Of a DNA stretch of 22,596 nt, positions 1 to 7,582 are shown piece after piece; position 1 is the first letter of the stretch, and every line of letters starts with the position of its first letter. Made by a program: the position numbers and the translations under genes. The DNA is from HGM05232 sp964646495 (GTDB lineage Bacteria > Bacteroidota > Bacteroidia > Bacteroidales > Muribaculaceae): positions 1 to 22,596 of the forward strand of contig CAZYEO010000023.1 in NCBI GenBank assembly GCA_964646495.1, in the 5' to 3' direction. The notes beneath the pieces were generated by a model. It ran no database searches and had not been told where the DNA came from. It worked only from the letters and a program-made list of their open reading frames with translations.

Positions 1-176
1 CAATAGTATAATAAGGAATTTTAATTATAAAATGCAGAAAGTTTTTTTTATGTAATTTAGGTATAAATCAAGACATAAGGGGTTGATCTATGGTGAACAA
101 ACATGAGTTTATCACGTTTGTTTATCAGGACAAATGATAGAGTAATAATAAAGCCTGGTATTAGGCTAAAATAATA
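1..176. other. Leader region upstream of the response regulator gene
   Basis: These bases hold no gene that I can recognise. They are very AT-rich and contain stop codons in all frames that matter. An in-frame TAG at 162-164 separates the region from the response regulator start at 177. A weak -7-like element (TAATTTAG, 53-60) is present without a convincing partner, so I do not call a promoter. The gene to the left lies outside the window. Confidence 0.5.
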
Positions 177-551
177 ATGGATAATATATTGCCCACGATT
201 AAAATTTTAGTTGTAGAAGATAATGACAGTAATTTTCTTCTTGTGAAAGCGATTCTGAAAGCATATAAATTGGATCGCGCTAAAAATGGTATTGAAGCCT
301 GCGAAATGGCACAAGCTACTAAATATGACCTTATCCTCATGGATTTAGGTCTTCCGTTGCTTGATGGATTTGAGGCTACTCGACGCATAAAGAAAATGGA
401 CCCCGATTCCTATATTGTAGCACTGACTGCCAATATATTTTCAAGTGATAAGGAAAAAGCAGAAGAAGCGGGATGTGCAGAGTTTATATCAAAGCCGATA
501 AATTTTACTACTCTATTGGATATTGTAAAGAAAACCATCTGTAGATCATAA
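177..551 (+). CDS. Stand-alone receiver-domain response regulator (CheY-like)
   Basis: A 124-residue protein made of one phosphoacceptor receiver domain and nothing else. The acidic pair is E14-D15 (in VVEDN), the phosphorylatable aspartate is D56 (in LILMDLGLP), the switch threonine is T84 (ALTAN), and the conserved lysine is K106 in SKP. These are all the catalytic residues of the family. There is no DNA-binding or enzymatic output domain, so it should act by protein contact or as a phosphorelay intermediate. The sequence resembles receiver domains of hybrid histidine kinases (NDSNFLLVKAILK, GFEATRRIK), but it is not a fragment of one here: an in-frame TAG lies at 162-164, just before the ATG. 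No histidine kinase or phosphotransfer protein is in the window, so the partner is unknown. It is transcribed towards serS and ends at a strong hairpin. Confidence 0.9.
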   Translation: MDNILPTIKILVVEDNDSNFLLVKAILKAYKLDRAKNGIEACEMAQATKYDLILMDLGLPLLDGFEATRRIKKMDPDSYIVALTANIFSSDKEKAEEAGCAEFISKPINFTTLLDIVKKTICRS

Positions 552-562
552 AACATAAAATA

Positions 563-606
563 AAAAAGGAATCCATCAATTGCAAAAAATTGATGGATTC
601 CTTTTT
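563..606. terminator. Bidirectional intrinsic terminator between the response regulator and serS
   Basis: A perfect 19-bp inverted repeat, 563-581 paired with 588-606, with a 6-base loop (GCAAAA). The outer five pairs are A-T, so each strand has a run of T at the 3' side of the stem. It lies between the stop of the response regulator at 551 and the stop of serS at 622, which converge, so it should terminate both transcripts. Confidence 0.9.
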
Positions 607-621
607 ATTATTTGAGAGTTA

Positions 622-1893
622 CTAATCGATAATAGTAAATCCGGTATATTTCTGTAATGCTTTTGGAATGAGTATTCCTTCGGGTGTCTGATTGTTTTCG
701 AGAAGAGCAGCCATTATACGTGGAAGTGCTAATGCTGATCCGTTGAGTGTGTGGCACAGAATAGTCTTTTTATCATCTCCACGGTAGCGACATTTCAATC
801 GATTTGCTTGATAACTCTCAAAGTTTGACACTGAGCTTACTTCAAGCCATCTACTTTGTGCAGCTGAATACACCTCAAAATCAAATGTTATAGCCGATGT
901 GAAACTCATATCTCCACCACATAAGCGAAGTATGTGCCATGGAAGTTCGAGCTTTTCGAGAAGCCCCTGAACGTGATCTTTCATTTCTTCGAGAGCAGCA
1001 TACGAGTTTTCTGGTTTTTCAATTCTCACAATTTCAACCTTATCGAATTGGTGCAAGCGGTTCAATCCGCGCACATCCTTACCATAGCTTCCTGCTTCAC
1101 GACGGAAACAAGCAGAATAAGCACAATTCTTTTTAGGAAGGTCTTTCTGATCGAAAATTACATCGCGATAAATATTTGTTACAGGGACTTCGGCTGTAGG
1201 TATCAAATAAAGATTATCTTCATTGCAGTGATACATTTGTCCTTCTTTATCGGGTAGTTGTCCTGTGCCGTATCCGGATGCTTCGTTTACAACGTATGGA
1301 GGTTGAGTTTCGAGATAGCCTGCATTGCTTGCCTCGTCGAGGAAAAATTGGATAAGTGCACGTTGTAGTTTTGCGCCTTTTCCGAAATATACAGGAAATC
1401 CTGCTCCGGTAATTTTTACCCCAAGTTCAAAGTCGATGAGGTTATATTTTTTTGCCAATTCCCAATGAGGAAGAGCATCTTTGGGTAGAGTGGGCATCTT
1501 GCCACCGGTTTTCTCCACAATATTGTCCTCGGCAGAGGTACCCTTTGGTACTGCATCACATGGAGTATTGGGGATTGAGAGCAATATTTCAGTTATAGCT
1601 TCTTCCGATTTACGCAGGTTTTCATCATGATCTTTACCTGCTTCTTTCATTTTTGCTACTTGTTCTTTAATCTTTTCAGCCTCTTCACTTTTGCCTTGCT
1701 TCATGAGAGCTCCGATTTGAGCAGCAAGTTTTTTGAGTTCAGCTGCCTGATTATCGTATGCAGCTTGAGATGCGCGACGTTGTTGATCGAGAAGTAAAAT
1801 TTCATCGATTTGCGCTTTTGCATCATAGTTTTTTACCTTCAATCTCTCGATGATGGCTTGAGGGTTTTCTTTGATGGATGCTAATGTCAACAT
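622..1893 (-). CDS. serS: Seryl-tRNA synthetase
   Basis: Class II aminoacyl-tRNA synthetase that charges tRNA-Ser (and tRNA-Sec where present) in the cytoplasm. At 423 residues it is full length. Residues 1 to about 110 form the charged, Lys/Glu/Ala-rich two-helix coiled coil that grips the tRNA long arm. The catalytic core follows: motif 1 around 165-200, the serine-binding TAEVP at 233-237, motif 2 with FRREAGSYG at 263-271, and motif 3 with LNGSALALPR from 383. The start is the ATG at 1893, with an AAAGGA-like stretch about 10 bases upstream. It is the last gene of the long minus-strand block, 28 bases after yqeY, and ends at the shared hairpin at 563-606. Nothing looks broken. Confidence 0.97.
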   Translation of the reverse strand: MLTLASIKENPQAIIERLKVKNYDAKAQIDEILLLDQQRRASQAAYDNQAAELKKLAAQIGALMKQGKSEEAEKIKEQVAKMKEAGKDHDENLRKSEEAITEILLSIPNTPCDAVPKGTSAEDNIVEKTGGKMPTLPKDALPHWELAKKYNLIDFELGVKITGAGFPVYFGKGAKLQRALIQFFLDEASNAGYLETQPPYVVNEASGYGTGQLPDKEGQMYHCNEDNLYLIPTAEVPVTNIYRDVIFDQKDLPKKNCAYSACFRREAGSYGKDVRGLNRLHQFDKVEIVRIEKPENSYAALEEMKDHVQGLLEKLELPWHILRLCGGDMSFTSAITFDFEVYSAAQSRWLEVSSVSNFESYQANRLKCRYRGDDKKTILCHTLNGSALALPRIMAALLENNQTPEGILIPKALQKYTGFTIID

Positions 1894-1921
1894 TTATTGT
1901 TATCCTTTCAATATAAAATTA

Positions 1922-2371
1922 TTATGCGAGCAATTCTTTAACTTTGGCGGAAATAGCTTTTCCGTCGGCTTTCCCGGCAAGTTGTTTGGATGCTACACCC
2001 ATCACTTTGCCCATTTCTTTAGCACTTGTAGCACCTGTCGTAGCAATTATTTCTTTGAGTGCGACAGTTAGCTCCTCTTCCGACATTTGTTTAGGCAGGT
2101 ACTCTTCAATTATGGCAGCTTCAGCGAGTTCAGGTTCGGCAAGATCCGGACGATTCTGTTCGGAATAGATATTTGCGCTCTCTTTGCGTTGTTTCACCAT
2201 TTTCACCAATATCTTCATTGCTGTGTCGTCAGCAAGCTCGCCATCGCTACCTTTTGCAGTTTTAGCTTCGATAAACTCTTTTTTGATTCCGCGTAATGTT
2301 TCGAGGCGCACGCGGTCACGAGCCAGCATTGCTGACTTAATATCGCCACTTATTTGATCAAATAAACTCAT
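1922..2371 (-). CDS. GatB/YqeY domain protein
   Basis: A 149-residue protein of the GatB/YqeY family, which resembles the C-terminal tRNA-binding domain of the amidotransferase subunit GatB but stands alone. The family hallmark is seen at about 104-114 (IIEEYLPKQMSEEEL), after an Ala/Lys/Glu-rich helical N-terminal half with LETLRGIKKEFIEAK. The C-terminal part (AKEMGKVMGVASKQLAGKADG) matches the family ending. Its cellular function is not established; a tRNA-related role is usually inferred from the domain. It directly follows ftsZ (56-base gap) and precedes serS, a placement I recall as common in Bacteroidales. Its start has an unusually good Shine-Dalgarno sequence for this genome, which supports the ATG at 2371. 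Confidence 0.9.
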   Translation of the reverse strand: MSLFDQISGDIKSAMLARDRVRLETLRGIKKEFIEAKTAKGSDGELADDTAMKILVKMVKQRKESANIYSEQNRPDLAEPELAEAAIIEEYLPKQMSEEELTVALKEIIATTGATSAKEMGKVMGVASKQLAGKADGKAISAKVKELLA

Positions 2372-2379
2372 AATAGGAA

Positions 2380-2387
2380 CTCCTCCC
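2380..2387 (-). promoter_or_regulatory. Strong Shine-Dalgarno sequence of the GatB/YqeY gene
   Basis: On the minus strand GGGAGGAG lies about 8 bases before the ATG at 2371, at the normal spacing for pairing with the 16S anti-SD. Other starts in the window (rsmH, ftsA, ftsZ, both FKBP genes) have no such motif, which is typical of Bacteroidota, so this one stands out. It could raise translation of this gene relative to ftsZ in the same message. Confidence 0.6.
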
Positions 2388-2427
2388 TTTATTTAGTTAA
2401 TATTCTTTTTTGTCTACTTCGGATAAT

Positions 2428-3771
2428 TTATCCAAATGATATTGTTGTAGGCACTACTCCGTTGGCATCCTTTTTGGGAGCGTTGAAATCTGGTTTCACA
2501 GAGTGTGTTGCTTCTTTTATGGCATCCTTTACTTTAACATCGCGGTTGAAAGTAGGGGTGCGTTCCATAATTTCTACCACCTCATCGTTGTCAAATTGTT
2601 CAGGAGTGAGCACTATATATCTTGCGCGTGCCATCTCCTGTTGTCGTTTTGCAATTTTCTCGGTGCCATATTCCTCTGCAAGGCGTTCCATTCCCTCTTT
2701 AGATGTTTGTTGAGGTTTTGGCGCAGCTTCTTGTCTCTTTCCGCTACCTCCGAATGTGGTTTCATTCTCATCACTAAGCGTAACCTTAAATCCGGCTGCG
2801 AGAATGGTTATTTTTACCTGTTCTCCGAGTGATTCATCAAAAGATACTCCCCATATCACATCGACTTCGGGTGCAAATTTAGCCATAAAATTTGTCAATT
2901 CCGTAGCTTCGGTCATGACAAATTGATTTTCAGCTTCTCTTGAGAAATAAATATTAAATAATATTTTCTTAGAACCCTCTACATCACGATTTTTGAGTAG
3001 TGGCGAATTAAGAGCATCGAGTATTGCTTTTGTCACACGATTTTCCCCTTCTCCATATCCACTGCTTATTATAGCTACTCCTCCATCTTTCAACGTGGTG
3101 TTCACATCGTTGAAGTCTAAGTTTATATAGCCATCAACTGTGATAATTTCAGAAATACTGCGTGCAGCAGTCGAAAGGGTGTCATCGGCTTTGCCGAAAG
3201 CAGTGATAAAGTTTAAGTCCTTATATATTTCGGTTAATCGTTCGTTGTTTATTACAAGAAGAGCGTCCACATATTTGCTCATCTCATCGGCTCCTTCCAG
3301 TGCTTTTAGAATCTTTTTCTCCCCTTCAAACAAGAATGGAATTGTGACGATACCGATAGTGAGCATCCCCTTTTCGTGTGCTACGCGTGCCACGACAGGT
3401 GCAGCACCAGTTCCTGTGCCACCACCCATGCCGGCTGTGATAAATACCATTTTGGTCTCATCATCAAATAGGTGAGCAATTTCTTCAACGCTCTCTTCGG
3501 CTGCTTCGGCTGCTCTATGCGGATCGTTGCCTGCACCCATTCCTTTTGTGGTTTTGGGACCTATCAGTAACTTGTTGGGTACGGGTGAATTGTGTAATGC
3601 TTGAGAATCGGTATTACACACTACAAATGATATTGTGTCGATACTCTGACGATACATGTGGTTGATAGCGTTATTTCCGCCACCCCCTACGCCTATAACT
3701 TTTATTATGGAAGCCGGACTATCAATTGTGTCCGCCGAAGGGTTATCCATATCTATGTAATCTGTATTCAT
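2428..3771 (-). CDS. ftsZ: Cell division protein FtsZ
   Basis: Tubulin-like GTPase that polymerises into the Z ring at mid-cell. The 447 residues contain the N-terminal glycine-rich strand (VIGVGGGGNNA, 25-35), the tubulin signature GGGTGTG at 116-122, and the T7 catalytic loop NLDFND with N217, D219 and D222. The folded core ends near residue 335. A linker of about 55 residues follows, then a motif at 393-410 (FDNDEVVEIMERTPTFNR) that resembles the FtsA-binding C-terminal peptide of other FtsZ proteins. A further tail of 37 residues ends in TISFG, so the presumed FtsA-binding motif is not at the extreme end. The gene lies 12 bases after ftsA. The ATG at 3771 gives an 18-residue leader rich in Asp and Ser before the core, as is common. 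Confidence 0.98.
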   Translation of the reverse strand: MNTDYIDMDNPSADTIDSPASIIKVIGVGGGGNNAINHMYRQSIDTISFVVCNTDSQALHNSPVPNKLLIGPKTTKGMGAGNDPHRAAEAAEESVEEIAHLFDDETKMVFITAGMGGGTGTGAAPVVARVAHEKGMLTIGIVTIPFLFEGEKKILKALEGADEMSKYVDALLVINNERLTEIYKDLNFITAFGKADDTLSTAARSISEIITVDGYINLDFNDVNTTLKDGGVAIISSGYGEGENRVTKAILDALNSPLLKNRDVEGSKKILFNIYFSREAENQFVMTEATELTNFMAKFAPEVDVIWGVSFDESLGEQVKITILAAGFKVTLSDENETTFGGSGKRQEAAPKPQQTSKEGMERLAEEYGTEKIAKRQQEMARARYIVLTPEQFDNDEVVEIMERTPTFNRDVKVKDAIKEATHSVKPDFNAPKKDANGVVPTTISFG

Positions 3772-3783
3772 AAGTGTTAATCT

Positions 3784-5094
3784 TTATTCGTCTTCGTCAT
3801 CAGTTTCATTAAAAATAGAAGTTGCTGTGGTTTTGACCCTTTCAAGAAGTTTCTGGAGTTTGCTCGGACCTTTATCCTCCTCTTCTTTCTTTACCGGTTC
3901 TACAACCGGTTGTGGTTCTTGTGGCGCCAATATTATTGGTGCTTCACAGCAATTATCATCTTCTTGTAGTTTGGCTGCTCCTTTTGCAAGAAGTGCCACT
4001 ATCTGGGCATATTCTGGACCGGCTACTCTATGCTCAAGTATATTTATACTATGACTCACAGAGCCTTTTCTCACCTTGAGTTTGGTTTGCTGTTCCATTA
4101 ATTCTGCGAATCCGTTGAGTTTTGCTCCACCTCCGATTAGTATTATCCCTTCGGGTAGATCGGCAGTGCTAACCTCTGCATATTCTAATTGGGCTATTAT
4201 ATTGGCAGCAATTTCACCTGCTCTTGCAATAATAAAATTAGATACATCTCCTGCATTGATGCCCTCTATCTTCAATTGGCTTGCTGAGCTATCGTTACTA
4301 AGTGCATTCCCAATGGTCTTTTTCAAATCTTCAGCTTTGTCTTCAAGCAGATTCAATGCGGTGATGTCGCGAGTAATATTGCGCGAGCCAAAAGGCATTG
4401 TCGATAGATACACGAGCACATCATTTTTATATATTGATATGGTAGTGGTTTCCGCTCCAAAGTCTACTAACATACATCCCAATTGACGCTCGTCGTAGGA
4501 TAGAATTTCTTCAGCCGTGCATATAGGAGCAACAAGATACCCTTTTACATTAAGTTGTAATCTTTCTTCAATTACACGTTTCAAATTATTCTTCAATGTA
4601 GGCTTAGCTACAATCAAATTGAGTTTTGCCGAAATATGAGATCCAAACATACCTACCGGACTTTTTGCTTCGGCTTTGTCTATGATGAATTTTCGAGGCA
4701 TAACATCAAGAATATCAAATCCGGCGATTGGAACACTTTTGCTCTCTTTTTTGATGCTATCTATTATTGATTGCGTGATTCCGGTCTCTTCTTGGAATGT
4801 ATGCTCTACCTCGGTTTCTATATTGCGTAGTGAACGACCTTCAATCCCCACAAACACCCCTTTAATTTTATTAGGAGCAACTGATGCGCGATTTTCGAGT
4901 TTACGGATTATTCTGATGATTCGTGTGTTGGTTTCTTCAATATTCTGAATCACACCATATCTCACGCAGTCCACCACTTTTTCCTCCTCCAGAGCTATAA
5001 GGGCTACTCCTCCTTGCGGATTTTTAGTGGCTACTGCACCCAAAATCTTGGAACTGCCAATTTCGAGTGCCACGATATATTGTTCTTTTTCCAT
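3784..5094 (-). CDS. ftsA: Cell division protein FtsA
   Basis: Actin-like ATPase that tethers FtsZ polymers to the inner face of the membrane. The 436 residues show the actin-fold motifs: phosphate 1 (EIGSSKI, 11-17), phosphate 2 (DFGAETTTISIY, 211-222) and the adenosine motif (GIILIGGGAKL, 316-325). The inserted 1C domain lies between the first two. After about residue 372 comes a Pro/Glu-rich linker, then a probable amphipathic membrane-targeting helix (SKLQKLLERVKTTATSIF, 411-428) and a very acidic last eight residues. The gene follows ftsQ by 42 bases and precedes ftsZ by 12, the usual arrangement. The ATG at 5094 is the only sensible start. Confidence 0.97.
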   Translation of the reverse strand: MEKEQYIVALEIGSSKILGAVATKNPQGGVALIALEEEKVVDCVRYGVIQNIEETNTRIIRIIRKLENRASVAPNKIKGVFVGIEGRSLRNIETEVEHTFQEETGITQSIIDSIKKESKSVPIAGFDILDVMPRKFIIDKAEAKSPVGMFGSHISAKLNLIVAKPTLKNNLKRVIEERLQLNVKGYLVAPICTAEEILSYDERQLGCMLVDFGAETTTISIYKNDVLVYLSTMPFGSRNITRDITALNLLEDKAEDLKKTIGNALSNDSSASQLKIEGINAGDVSNFIIARAGEIAANIIAQLEYAEVSTADLPEGIILIGGGAKLNGFAELMEQQTKLKVRKGSVSHSINILEHRVAGPEYAQIVALLAKGAAKLQEDDNCCEAPIILAPQEPQPVVEPVKKEEEDKGPSKLQKLLERVKTTATSIFNETDDEDE

Positions 5095-5136
5095 TCGGCA
5101 AAATATTGTATGTGGGTTTATATTCTTATTATTGTA

Positions 5137-6204
5137 TTAAGCTTTATGTTTTTTCGATATTGCTCCGTTTTCTACATTTTTTTGTTTCGCTTTATATTCG
5201 GTTGTATTTTTTAGGAGTTTAGTCGATTCTGATTTCTGTTTTTTCGGCTTTGGGGCTGTCTTTTCTATTTTTTGTTTATCCTCAGTCGTATTTTTTTTCT
5301 CTTTTTTAAGCTCTGTATTAGATTTTCGAGTATTTGTCTTCTCGGCTTTCGGTGCAGTTGCTTTTGTGCTTGTATTCTCCACATTCTTAGGGGTGTCAAT
5401 TGTCACCATTTCGATAGATGGAGCTACTTCCTCCTCTTCCGGATCATAAGCAACTTCAGCTTTAATTGTCTTATTTCGTTTTGTAGCTACTATTTGATAA
5501 TCCCATTTTACGGATATTGTATCATAAGCAAGCCATCCCTTCACCGGTAACACTTTCTCATACATGAGTTTTAATTTTTTGAATTTCGATTCATAGTTGT
5601 CGGGTGTACCGAAATTCACCACATGACCATAAATATTCGGAATTAAAAAAATATTGTTTTTATTTTTTACGTTTATTGCTGTTACAAATGTGTTGAGGCT
5701 TTCATCGTTTGAAATATATTCAATGAGAGGAATTAATTCAGTGATTTTGAATGTAGAGTCATTGAAATTGCCATACACAATTGGTACGTTGGTGTGAAAA
5801 CGCATATCAGCTTTTATTCTCTTTCCCGTACGATTCACATAATATGATTTATTCCCAATGAAAATCCTCATTACGGGTGTCATTTGTGTAACTTCAATCA
5901 ATAATTTTCGATTATTCACTATTATGCATTCTGCATCTTCAAGATAATCGTAGGCATTGAGAGCTTTTTCTATTTTATGGCTGTTAATGCTTTTTATCGG
6001 TTTACCGATAGGATTAATTTTAAGACCGTCAAGCTCTTTAATAATCCCTTCTTTTGTGAGAAATTGAATGGAGTCGGCATTTAGAACAGATACGTCAACC
6101 TCCTTACACACAGCATTATTCGCTTGATTATTAGCCCATATTACGGCAGTAACCAAGGAAGCAAAAATAGCGAATAATAATATGTATTTAAGAGCCTTTT
6201 TCAA
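5137..6204 (-). CDS. ftsQ: Cell division protein FtsQ with a long Lys-rich C-terminal tail
   Basis: Single-pass membrane protein of the divisome, expected to contact the FtsL/FtsB-type partners in the periplasm. After two lysines comes one transmembrane helix at about 6-24. A POTRA-like region (about 35-110, with KEGIIKELDG and YLEDAECIIVNNRKLLIEV) and a beta domain to about residue 250 follow. Residues 252-355 are low-complexity: an acidic patch (DPEEEE) and then a tail with 24 lysines in the last 86 residues, plus Thr, Glu and Asn. I would expect about 250 residues, so the tail is an addition. The start is a TTG at 6204 whose last two bases belong to the murC stop (TTGA overlap). An in-frame TAA lies a few codons upstream, and the next Met is residue 108, beyond the membrane helix, so TTG is well supported. 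Family assignment rests on architecture and position between murC and ftsA. Confidence 0.9.
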   Translation of the reverse strand: MKKALKYILLFAIFASLVTAVIWANNQANNAVCKEVDVSVLNADSIQFLTKEGIIKELDGLKINPIGKPIKSINSHKIEKALNAYDYLEDAECIIVNNRKLLIEVTQMTPVMRIFIGNKSYYVNRTGKRIKADMRFHTNVPIVYGNFNDSTFKITELIPLIEYISNDESLNTFVTAINVKNKNNIFLIPNIYGHVVNFGTPDNYESKFKKLKLMYEKVLPVKGWLAYDTISVKWDYQIVATKRNKTIKAEVAYDPEEEEVAPSIEMVTIDTPKNVENTSTKATAPKAEKTNTRKSNTELKKEKKNTTEDKQKIEKTAPKPKKQKSESTKLLKNTTEYKAKQKNVENGAISKKHKA

Positions 6205-7580
6205 TCGCGTTCTTTTATCGTTTTACATATCTCAGGAAGGTAATTGCAGATATCGCCTGCACCAACCGTCAATAAAATTTCAAAGTTATAATTTTTAATT
6301 GTACTTATCAAATCTGTTTTGGCGCAAATTCCTTTGTTTGGGCATTTTACATCTTTTAAAATGATATCGGATGTTACTCCCGGAATTGGTAATTCACGTG
6401 CAGGATATATGTCGAGTAGTAGCACTTCGTCGGCAAGTGATAGTGCTTCGGCAAATTCCGGTGCAAAATCGCGCGTACGTGAATATAGGTGAGGTTGGAA
6501 AATCACGCTTAATTTGCGGTTGGGATATAAATCTTTCACCGATGCTATGCTTGCTTTTAATTCATCGGGGTGGTGGGCATAATCATCAATCACTACTTTT
6601 CCGTTGCTTCCCGACTCCTTCATCCAAAATTCAAAGCGGCGTTTTGGTCCCATGAACGATGAAATGGCTTTGCGCATAGAATCGCTATCTGCTCCTGCCA
6701 CTTGTGATGCTGCGAGTGCAGCAACGGCATTTTCGATGTTTATATCTACAGGAACCCCAAGTTTTATATCATTTACATTACCTATTGGCGATACAAAATC
6801 AAATGTAATCTCTCCATTTGATTTTCGTATGTTTGAAGCATGAAAATCCCCTTCGTTGCGTGAATAGGTGTAGGTTTTTACTCCCATTTGTGTACGTGGT
6901 TTCAATTTTAATCCTGTATGGATTATTAAAGTACCTTCGGGACGTATCAATGAAGTAAAATGTGCAAAGCTTTCCAAATATGCTTCCTCTGTACCATAAA
7001 TATCGAGATGATCGGGGTCAGTGGCAGTTATTACTGCTACATATGGGTTTAGGTGATGGAAAGAGCGATCGTATTCGTCGGCTTCAATCACAGAGTATGG
7101 GCTTGTTGCGCTAAGTATAAGATTACTACCATAGTTGCGAAGTATTCCTCCTAAAAAAGCATTGCATCCTATTGGTGAGGTATTCATTATGTGTGCAGCC
7201 ATACTCGATGTAGTGGTTTTCCCATGTGTTCCGGCAAAACACAAACCTTTGCTATCGTGCGTGATAAGTCCTAAAAGTTCGGCACGTTTCAATATCTTAA
7301 ATCCCTGATTACGAAAGAATTTGAGTCCATCGTGAGATTCGGGTACTGCAGGTGTATAAACAACTAAAGTCGATGATTTGTCGCGACAATAATAGGGAAT
7401 AAGATTTGCATCTTCATTATATGATATTTCAACCCCCTCTTTTTCAAGCTCATGTGTGAGATCGGTTGGGGTTTTGTCGTATCCGGCTACTTTAATGCCT
7501 TTAGATAGGTAATAACGCTCTAACGCTGCCATCCCTATGCCTCCTGCTCCTACAAAATATATCGAATTAAAATCTTTCAT
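6201..7580 (-). CDS. murC: UDP-N-acetylmuramate--L-alanine ligase MurC
   Basis: Cytoplasmic Mur ligase that adds L-Ala to UDP-MurNAc with ATP, the first amino acid of the peptidoglycan stem. At 459 residues it is full length. The N-terminal UDP-binding Rossmann domain begins with YFVGAGGIGM (8-17). The ATP P-loop is GTHGKTTT at 117-124; the His in this loop is typical of MurC. EADEYDRSF and the C-terminal domain with DDYAHHPDE and QPHLYSRT are further MurC signatures. It starts 2 bases after murG and its stop overlaps the ftsQ start. No ddl gene lies between murC and ftsQ, unlike in many Proteobacteria. Confidence 0.98.
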   Translation of the reverse strand: MKDFNSIYFVGAGGIGMAALERYYLSKGIKVAGYDKTPTDLTHELEKEGVEISYNEDANLIPYYCRDKSSTLVVYTPAVPESHDGLKFFRNQGFKILKRAELLGLITHDSKGLCFAGTHGKTTTSSMAAHIMNTSPIGCNAFLGGILRNYGSNLILSATSPYSVIEADEYDRSFHHLNPYVAVITATDPDHLDIYGTEEAYLESFAHFTSLIRPEGTLIIHTGLKLKPRTQMGVKTYTYSRNEGDFHASNIRKSNGEITFDFVSPIGNVNDIKLGVPVDINIENAVAALAASQVAGADSDSMRKAISSFMGPKRRFEFWMKESGSNGKVVIDDYAHHPDELKASIASVKDLYPNRKLSVIFQPHLYSRTRDFAPEFAEALSLADEVLLLDIYPARELPIPGVTSDIILKDVKCPNKGICAKTDLISTIKNYNFEILLTVGAGDICNYLPEICKTIKERD

Positions 7581-7582
7581 TG

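Noticed and set aside
934..1257. Open frames on the plus strand opposite serS
   Set aside because: They are overlapping antisense frames rich in Phe and Ser, with no recognisable domain, inside the conserved serS gene.
2421..2433. Short palindrome GGATAATTTATCC at the ftsZ stop
   Set aside because: Six-base arms with one central base and no T-run cannot form a stable terminator; ftsZ and yqeY are probably co-transcribed.
4076..4486. Long open frame on the plus strand opposite ftsA
   Set aside because: It lies wholly antisense to a well-supported gene and its Ser-rich translation has no domain or start signal; it reflects the codon use of ftsA.
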